Assembly (NCBI GenBank): GCA_013812565.1
Contig: JACCTF010000195.1
Location: forward strand, 1 to 8,704
Direction of reading: 5' to 3'
DNA from: Pyrinomonadaceae bacterium
Lineage (GTDB): Bacteria; Acidobacteriota; Blastocatellia; Pyrinomonadales; Pyrinomonadaceae
Length of the DNA stretch: 8,704 bases
Both the position numbers and the translations under genes were made by a program. The notes under the pieces were generated by a model, which searched no databases, had not been told where the DNA came from, and saw only the letters and a list, made by a program, of their open reading frames with translations. Shown here one piece after another: positions 1 through 5,135 of this stretch. Within the stretch, counting starts at the first letter, position 1. Each line of letters starts with the position of its first letter.

Positions 1-120
1 GTGCAGTTGCTTTGTCCGGTTCGTGGTCCCCAGCGCGTTAAATCAGATTGCTTCACGCGTATGATTGTGATCGGCCGAACAACCCAGAAATTAAAAAGGT
101 TAAGCTACCAGGGGATCATA

Positions 121-136
121 AAGATTAGCAAATCTT
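121..136. repeat. Short inverted repeat (6-bp arms, 4-nt loop)
   Basis: AAGATT at 121-126 is followed by AGCA and then AATCTT at 131-136, a perfect 6-bp inverted repeat. No T-run follows, so it is not a typical Rho-independent terminator. It could be an operator half-site pair or chance in AT-rich DNA. Confidence 0.3.
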
Positions 137-178
137 ATTCCCGTTCGCCCGGTTGAAACTATCTTCCTCAACACGGAC

Positions 179-208
179 GATTTAAGAGATGAAGTAAGCG
201 CTTAAATC
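179..208. repeat. Inverted repeat with 8-bp perfect arms
   Basis: GATTTAAG at 179-186 and CTTAAATC at 201-208 are perfect reverse complements separated by 14 nt. A third copy of the core (ATTTAAG) lies at 346-352. A dimeric regulator could bind such a site, or the RNA could form a weak hairpin. Function is unknown; chance is not excluded. Confidence 0.35.
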
Positions 209-275
209 TTACCGCTCGCGTCCATATTTTTAGAGAATATTTGAATGCTTGAACATAGTAGCTACTCTAGGTCGC

Positions 276-302
276 TTGACGGTTAAAGACCCGATATATA
301 TT
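276..302 (+). promoter_or_regulatory. Candidate sigma70-type promoter for the receptor gene
   Basis: TTGACG (276-281) matches the -35 consensus in 5 of 6 positions and TATATT (297-302) matches the -10 consensus in 5 of 6. The spacer is only 15 bp, which is short, so this is a weak to moderate candidate. The AT-rich run ATATATATT could provide alternative -10 registers. Transcription would start near 309 and give a leader of about 175 nt before the ATG at 484. Confidence 0.3.
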
Positions 303-473
303 GTTCGTTAGTCCAGCAAACCTATTGCCGTTCTGTTCCCTAGTCATTTAAGTCGGGTGCGTCGGTAAGCACTGTCTCGTCGCGCGTCACTCAAGCTCTC
401 TCTTTAAACATGCATTCGCGTTGACCCTTGTTGATGAAGGTGATCGTGGTTTGCATTTCCTAACATCACAAGT

Positions 474-477
474 GGAG
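474..477 (+). promoter_or_regulatory. Shine-Dalgarno sequence that fixes the receptor start
   Basis: GGAG lies 6 nt upstream of ATG 484. The longest open frame could start at TTG 421, but the ATG has this ribosome site and directly begins a classic signal peptide, whereas the 21 extra residues would bury the signal sequence. This decides the start at 484. Confidence 0.7.
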
Positions 478-483
478 ATTTCC

Positions 484-3400
484 ATGCCATTTACTTTCAG
501 AAGTATTCAAGCAGGCTTAAGTAAGTTTAATCAGTTTGTTGCACTCACCTTAACGCTCCTTCTTTTGGCGAGCGTTGCTGCCGTGTTCGCACAGGAAACA
601 CGCAGCACGATCTTCGGCACCGTTCAAGACACTTCAGGCGCAGTCGTGCCGGGTGCAACAGTTACCGTGACGAACACGGAGACAAACGCCTCAACACCGG
701 TTGTGACCGGCGAGGGCGGCACGTTTGAAGTGCCATACTTGTTGCCAGGTCCTTACTCTGTTTCGGCTACTGCGAACGGCTTTAAGAAGTTTGTGCAGCA
801 GGGAATCGCGCTTACTGTTGGTAGCCGCACAAATGTTGACATCAATATGGAAGTCGGCGCAGTAACTGAGGAAGTCATTGTCACTTCTGATGGTCCGCTA
901 CTCGAAACCTCCACCGCCAGCGCGTCGTCATCTATTAGCAACCGTGAGGTGATGACGTTACCCGTATTCGGTAACAGCGCGCTACTGCTTGCGCGCAGCG
1001 TGCCCGGCATTCAATGGACCGGTCAGCCTAACTACCTCGGACAACACTCGAACGTTGGCGCATCGGGAGTTAACGCGGCGGGCGGCGTCGGTGGTAATGA
1101 GTTTTCGCTTGACGGAGCACCGAACGCCGGACCGAGTCGGCGTGCCGCTTCGTTGCCGTTTACCGACACTATCGCGGAAATCAAAGTAGAGACCGCCGCC
1201 TTCGATGCCAGCAAAGGTCATACGAGCGGCGCAACCATTAGCGCGTTCACCAAACCCGGTACGAACGACTTTCATGGAACGCTGACATTCAATCACTGGC
1301 AGCAGCGCTTCAATGCAACGCAGAGCACAACCAATGCTGCCTACTTTGGGCGCATCGTTGATGCGGAATTAAGCGGCAACTTTGCGGAAGCCGAGCGCCT
1401 ACGCGGGACCGAGCGCCAAAACAGCGGTCGCTCGCATAACTATGCGGGAACCATTGGCGGTCCGCTTTACTTACCTCGCTTTGGCGAAGGCGGTCCGGGT
1501 TTCCTAAGTGGTAAGGATAAGCTGTTCTTCTTTTTCAGCTATAGCGCCGTCAGAGACGCAAAGTCGGAGGAGCCAACGGCTGTGCTGCGCACCGTGCCGA
1601 CGCTCGCGCAACGCCGTGGTGACTTCTCTGCATTGAGGGCTTTAGACCCGACGCGCTACACGGTTTACGATCCGCGAACGGCACGGGTGGAAGGCGGGCG
1701 CGTTGTGCGCGATCCGTTTCCAAATAACCAAGTGCCGATTCTCAATCCGCTCTACCAGTACTACATTAATCTTTTCCCGTTGCCGAACGTGCCCGGCGGA
1801 GCTGATGGTTCTAATAACTATCTCGCTTCGGGAACACCTTTCAACTGGGATTACGACGCTTACACCAATCGTATCGATTGGAACGTTTCGCAGAAGTACC
1901 GAGTGTTTGGTCGGTGGAGTTGGAACGACTTTATCGAAGACCGTGGCGATTTCACCTATGAGACTAGACGCGGCTTGCAATCAAACGGCCTTAATCGCCG
2001 CAATTGGGGCATTACGATAGACAACGTTTACACCATCAACCCGACGACGATCTTCAATGTCGCTGTCGCTTTCAACCGTTTCCGCGAAGGCGACATTCTC
2101 AACCAAGTGCAGCTCAGCAATAGCCCCGGTCAAGTTGGATTGCCGAGTTATCTGGATGACAAAGCAGGCGAGTTTAGATTGCTGCCCCGCCTTGATTTCA
2201 GCGCTTATTCAAGCATTGGCCGTGGCTATCCCGGCTTCACGCATTACAGCGTCGGGTCCTTGCGACCAGAAGTCTCCAAGTTCATCGGCAATCACAGCGT
2301 CAAGATCGGCGGCGAGGGACGCTTGAACTATCGAGCTTTCGGGTCGCCCGGCAATACTTCCGGCCAGTTCACATTTCGCAACGACTTTGTTCGTCAGCGC
2401 GACAACACGAACAATGCGGGCGGATTGGGACTTGAGTTTGCGGCATTTCTTCTTGGCACTCCGACCGGCATCAGCGTTGATACAAATGATACCGGCTACC
2501 TCTCGAATCGTTCTTATGCCGGGTACATCCACGATGACTGGCGAGCCTCACCGAAACTGACGTTGAATCTCGGTTTACGGTATGAGATTGAAGGCGGATT
2601 CAGAGAACGTTACAACCGCGGCCTCGGCGAGTTTGATCCGACTATTGAGTTGCCGATTTCGGCGGCGGCAGAAGCGGCTTACGCCCGTAACCCACTTCCT
2701 GAAGTGCCTGCCAATCAATTTAATGTGATCGGTGGCGCGCGCTATCTTGGCCTAAATAGAACGCCCGAAACATTGAATGAAGCTAAGGGCGCATTCATGC
2801 CCCGCCTCGGTTTTGCTTACCAGTTAAACACCAAGACCGTTCTACGCGCCGGATACGGATTGTTCTACGACACTAATAACGTCCTTAACGAAGGCATCAA
2901 TCAATTCGGTTACAGTCGCGGCACCGGCACGACACTCACAAATAACAGAGGACTCACTTTCGAGAACACAAACTTGAACAGCGCAGGTTGTCGGTCGGTA
3001 AGCGCTTTAACTCCCTCAACCGGGGGCAACTGTACAACGATCATTACTGATCCGTTTCCTGTACGCGCCGACGGCACGCGCTTCAATACGCCGTTTGGCA
3101 ATGCGCTCGAAGAATCAGCTTCTTCGGGACGCGGACTCACCTTTGTACCACGGGATTGGGAGCGCGCTCGTCAACAGCGTTGGCGCGTCGGTATTCAACG
3201 AGAACTCGGCAAAAACATGGTGCTTGAGGTTGCTTACCTCGGTTCATACTCCGATGACATCTCACTGACAAAGCGATTGGATGTGTTGCCGGAGCAATAC
3301 TTCGCGATTGGTCTTGTGCGCAACAACGCGCTTGCTGATGAGCTTAATAGAACTGTGACGAATCCGTTTGCCATCGTTAATTTCGAGTCACTGCGAACGC

Positions 3401-4341
3401 AAAATCCGACGGTTTACCAAGACATCTCAACAAACGGCTTCTTTACAGACGCTACCATACGAAAGAATCGGTTGCTGCGACCCTTCCCGCAAGTCAACGG
3501 CTTGAATAATTCGCGAGTACCGGACGGTGAAAACAAGTACCACCATATGGAAGTTTCACTGCAAAAGCGTTTCTCACAAGGCTTGAGCTACACGGCGTCT
3601 TACACTTGGGCGTCAAGCAGCGAACGCAACTTCTATGAAAATGAGTTTGATGAGAAACCGATCTGGCGCGTCAACAGCGATTACCGCCCGCACCACATTA
3701 TGGCTAACGGCATTTACGAGTTGCCGTTTGGCAAAGGCAAGCAGTTCTTTGCCGACAACGGGATTGGCAGCAAGTTGCTGGGTGGCTGGAAAATTTCCGG
3801 CATCTACCATTACCAAACCGGTCGGACCTACGGCCTCCCGAATGCCTTCTTCTTTGGTGATGACCTGCGCGCACTTGAACGGAAGAGCGAGGATCGAACC
3901 ACGGAAGACTGGTTCAATTGGCAACTCTTTCCCGGTGCTGGTCGTGACTACTCAGCGGACAAGCCTGGTCCGTACCGTGAACGCCTCCGTCAACTTGTTC
4001 CCGCGCAGTTCTTGCCTGTGCGTTCAAACGGCACGCAGGTGACATATGAGAATGCCGAGCCTGCCGACTTCCGTCCGGCTGACTTTCACCGTCGCGTCTT
4101 CCCGTCACAGTTGAATTGGTTGCGCGGCGACATCATGACGCAGTTAGACGCGAACATCGCGCGCGGCTTTAGCTTGACGGAGAACGTGCGAGTGGAACTT
4201 CGGGCTGACTTCATCAACATCGCGAACAACGTGCAGTGGGACAACCCGAACACCGATATTGGAAGCTCCAACTTCGGAAGGGTCACAAACCAATACAACA
4301 CGCCGCGTTGGATTCAGTTTCAGTTTCGGCTGGAGTTCTAA
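484..4341 (+). CDS. TonB-dependent receptor with carboxypeptidase-regulatory-like domain (Oar-like)
   Basis: Predicted outer-membrane beta-barrel receptor of 1285 residues. Residues 1-36 form a signal peptide: a basic/polar front, a hydrophobic core ALTLTLLLLASVAAV, and a cleavage site VFA|QE. Residues 40-125 are a carboxypeptidase-regulatory-like beta-sandwich (TIFGTVQDTSGAVVPGATVTV, then GxFEVPYLLPGPYSV). About 130-260 is the plug-like region, with the acidobacterial signatures LLETSTAS, LPVFGN and SLDGAPN. The rest is a barrel rich in aromatic and Asn residues, ending in RLEF with the terminal Phe expected for BAM recognition. The length suits the large receptors of this type, and no frameshift or internal stop is seen. 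By family knowledge these proteins import or bind large nutrients such as saccharide or peptide polymers; the substrate here is unknown. A clear TonB box was not found. Cys836 and Cys850 are the only cysteines I saw and may form a loop disulfide. The gene stops exactly where mobile-element debris starts, and no terminator follows. Confidence 0.93.
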   Translation: MPFTFRSIQAGLSKFNQFVALTLTLLLLASVAAVFAQETRSTIFGTVQDTSGAVVPGATVTVTNTETNASTPVVTGEGGTFEVPYLLPGPYSVSATANGFKKFVQQGIALTVGSRTNVDINMEVGAVTEEVIVTSDGPLLETSTASASSSISNREVMTLPVFGNSALLLARSVPGIQWTGQPNYLGQHSNVGASGVNAAGGVGGNEFSLDGAPNAGPSRRAASLPFTDTIAEIKVETAAFDASKGHTSGATISAFTKPGTNDFHGTLTFNHWQQRFNATQSTTNAAYFGRIVDAELSGNFAEAERLRGTERQNSGRSHNYAGTIGGPLYLPRFGEGGPGFLSGKDKLFFFFSYSAVRDAKSEEPTAVLRTVPTLAQRRGDFSALRALDPTRYTVYDPRTARVEGGRVVRDPFPNNQVPILNPLYQYYINLFPLPNVPGGADGSNNYLASGTPFNWDYDAYTNRIDWNVSQKYRVFGRWSWNDFIEDRGDFTYETRRGLQSNGLNRRNWGITIDNVYTINPTTIFNVAVAFNRFREGDILNQVQLSNSPGQVGLPSYLDDKAGEFRLLPRLDFSAYSSIGRGYPGFTHYSVGSLRPEVSKFIGNHSVKIGGEGRLNYRAFGSPGNTSGQFTFRNDFVRQRDNTNNAGGLGLEFAAFLLGTPTGISVDTNDTGYLSNRSYAGYIHDDWRASPKLTLNLGLRYEIEGGFRERYNRGLGEFDPTIELPISAAAEAAYARNPLPEVPANQFNVIGGARYLGLNRTPETLNEAKGAFMPRLGFAYQLNTKTVLRAGYGLFYDTNNVLNEGINQFGYSRGTGTTLTNNRGLTFENTNLNSAGCRSVSALTPSTGGNCTTIITDPFPVRADGTRFNTPFGNALEESASSGRGLTFVPRDWERARQQRWRVGIQRELGKNMVLEVAYLGSYSDDISLTKRLDVLPEQYFAIGLVRNNALADELNRTVTNPFAIVNFESLRTQNPTVYQDISTNGFFTDATIRKNRLLRPFPQVNGLNNSRVPDGENKYHHMEVSLQKRFSQGLSYTASYTWASSSERNFYENEFDEKPIWRVNSDYRPHHIMANGIYELPFGKGKQFFADNGIGSKLLGGWKISGIYHYQTGRTYGLPNAFFFGDDLRALERKSEDRTTEDWFNWQLFPGAGRDYSADKPGPYRERLRQLVPAQFLPVRSNGTQVTYENAEPADFRPADFHRRVFPSQLNWLRGDIMTQLDANIARGFSLTENVRVELRADFINIANNVQWDNPNTDIGSSNFGRVTNQYNTPRWIQFQFRLEF

Positions 4342-4608
4342 ACGCGATGCACCCGGCGCGCATCTGCTCTCGGCACTTGGGCATCGCTTAGGGCTGACGT
4401 TAGGGCAGCAGGCAGTCGCCGATAAGATCAATGAGATCGGTGCGATTGGCGACGTGCTGCGCGCTTTAGTGCTGGAAAACGGTGTGATTACGATGGATGC
4501 CTTGCTGACACAACGCGAAGTGGCACAAACGATTGTTGACGGTGGCGGTGACTACTTGATGATCGTCAAGGGTAATCAACCGAGTTTGCAGGACGAGATG
4601 CTCTTTGC
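4342..4608 (+). pseudogene. ISAs1-family transposase fragment (both ends lost)
   Basis: In the frame that reads codon AAA at 4340-4342, the translation resembles the middle of an ISAs1-family DDE transposase: GAHLLSALGHRLGLTLGQQ, then KINEIGAIGDVLRAL, then VITMDALLTQREVAQTIV, then GGGDYLMIVKGNQPSLQDE. The Asp in TMDALLTQ corresponds to the second catalytic aspartate. The upstream DGKTLRGS block with the first Asp, the C-terminal Glu region and both IS ends are missing, so this is about 90 residues of a protein usually near 350-400. The left break lies within a few bases of the receptor stop codon. The right break is at the tip of the IS6-like inverted repeat. It has no start codon or ribosome site of its own and cannot be active. 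The family call rests on remembered family motifs, not a search. Confidence 0.8.
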
Positions 4609-4622
4609 GGCTCTGGTGCAAA
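4607..4622 (+). repeat. Left terminal inverted repeat of the IS6-like mini-element
   Basis: Sixteen bases, gcGGCTCTGGTGCAAA, are a perfect reverse complement of 4704-4719. The part starting at GG is close to the IS6-family end consensus (IS26 GGCACTGTTGCAAA, IS6100 GGCTCTGTTGCAAA). The outer two bases (GC) also match on both sides but probably belong to the flanks. Confidence 0.75.
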
Positions 4623-4717
4623 TAGGTTCACAAGTTGAAATTGGCTACCATATACTGTGGAAAATTCATCGCAGCTTTCCTATATCTTGTATGCAATTGA
4701 AATTTTGCACCAGAGCC
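4609..4717. mobile_element. Miniature IS6-family-like element, 109 bp, non-autonomous
   Basis: A 109-bp unit is bounded by 14-bp IS6-type inverted repeats, GGCTCTGGTGCAAA at the left and its exact complement at the right. The interior is AT-rich, contains stop codons and has no transposase, so it is either a MITE-like derivative or an IS whose interior was deleted. IS6 elements usually make 8-bp target duplications. Here the flanks CTCTTTGC (4601-4608) and GCTTATCC (4718-4725) differ, which fits an adjacent deletion or recombination between copies. The left flank is ISAs1 debris and the right flank is the interior of a sigma-factor gene, so the element sits at a deletion junction. The interior holds a candidate outward promoter. 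The family assignment is by the end sequence only. Confidence 0.6.
4627..4656 (+). promoter_or_regulatory. Candidate outward promoter inside the mini-element
   Basis: TTCACA (4627-4632, 5 of 6 to TTGACA) and TATACT (4651-4656, 5 of 6 to TATAAT) are separated by 18 bp, within the accepted spacing. It points toward the truncated sigma factor and the kinase gene, with a start near 4663. IS6-family ends are known to supply promoters to neighbouring genes. This could be the only local promoter for the downstream pair. It is read by eye and not tested. Confidence 0.4.
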
Positions 4718-4719
4718 GC
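4704..4719 (-). repeat. Right terminal inverted repeat of the IS6-like mini-element
   Basis: TTTGCACCAGAGCCgc is the perfect complement of the left repeat at 4607-4622. The sigma-factor homology begins right after GCC at 4717, which supports this as a true element boundary. Confidence 0.75.
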
Positions 4720-5135
4720 TTATCCACGAGGACTATCTTCGGCTGATCGATCAGCGGCAGGCGCGCTGCGTGAACCGCGCCCACTTCTTCGCCATCGCCG
4801 CACAGTTGATGCGGCGGATCGTTGTCGATCATGCCCGCACGCACCAGCGGGCCAAACGGGGCGGCGTGGCCGCGCGGTTGTCATTGGACGAAGCGGCGTT
4901 GCTCTCGCCTGCGCAGTCGGCGGAAGTTTTGGCGCTCGACGAAGCGCTACAGAGTCTGGCTGAAATAGATGAGCGAAAAGTCCAGGTGATCGAGATGCGG
5001 TATTTCGGCGGGCTCTCGGTGGAAGAGACGGCTGCCGTGTTAGGAATTTCAGAGAACACGGTGATCAGGGACTGGGCTTTGGCGAAGGCGTGGCTGCGGC
5101 GTGAACTTGAGGCGCGAGGCTCGGATGCAGGCTGA
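4718..5135 (+). pseudogene. N-terminally truncated ECF-like RNA polymerase sigma factor
   Basis: The frame closing at TGA 5133-5135 encodes an ECF-like sigma factor of the type common in Acidobacteria and Planctomycetes (resembling TIGRFAM Sig-70_X6). Visible parts are the end of region 2 (LIHEDYLRLIDQRQ, then NRAHFFAIAAQLMRRIVVDHAR, then AKRGG), a linker, and an intact region 4 helix-turn-helix ([51 protein letters not shown]). Family members are about 180-190 residues. Here only about 138 codons remain, beginning exactly at the mini-element end, so most of region 2.1-2.2 is gone; it normally helps bind core polymerase. The frame upstream closes at TGA 4698-4700. The only candidate starts are GTG 4770 (121 residues) or ATG 4809, neither with a good ribosome site. 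The fragment still overlaps the kinase start by 11 bases, the ancestral operon arrangement. I judge it non-functional as a sigma factor, although a shortened DNA-binding region 4 protein cannot be ruled out. Confidence 0.85.
5116..5119 (+). promoter_or_regulatory. Shine-Dalgarno sequence that fixes the kinase start
   Basis: GAGG lies 5 nt upstream of ATG 5125, inside the end of the sigma-factor frame. Starting at the upstream GTG 5101 would add eight residues not expected in the family, whose members begin just before a W(Q)QIE motif, as here with [10 protein letters not shown]. This supports ATG 5125 and translational coupling to the sigma frame. Confidence 0.6.

Larger units (their letters stand above)
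1..483. other. Non-coding leader upstream of the TonB-dependent receptor
   Basis: I see no credible gene here. The stretch is more AT-rich than the coding DNA that follows and contains stops in all frames. It holds three small inverted repeats (121-136, 179-208, 224-240), a 10-bp palindrome AGTAGCTACT at 258-267, and a candidate promoter at 276-302. The motif ATTTAAG or its complement occurs three times (180-186, 201-207, 346-352). A long 5' leader of roughly 180 nt would result if the promoter is real. No tRNA, riboswitch or attenuator structure was recognised. Confidence 0.7.

Noticed and set aside
421..483. TTG 421 as the receptor start
   Set aside because: ATG 484 has GGAG at good spacing and starts a normal signal peptide; the 21 extra residues would sit in front of it.
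4635..4656. TTGAAA (4635-4640) as the -35 for TATACT
   Set aside because: The spacer would be only 10 bp; TTCACA at 4627-4632 fits better.
4601..4725. 8-bp target site duplication around the mini-element
   Set aside because: The 8-base flanks CTCTTTGC and GCTTATCC do not match; only the symmetrical GC next to each tip is shared.
4259..4963. A 234-codon open frame spanning the receptor 3' end, the ISAs1 remnant and the sigma-factor region
   Set aside because: Only about 90 codons in its middle resemble a transposase. The front is an out-of-frame read of the receptor gene, and the back is an out-of-frame read of the mini-element and sigma factor. It is a chance joining, not a gene.
5101..5124. 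GTG 5101 as the kinase start
   Set aside because: It lies further inside the sigma frame; ATG 5125 has GAGG 5 nt upstream and matches the family's usual beginning.
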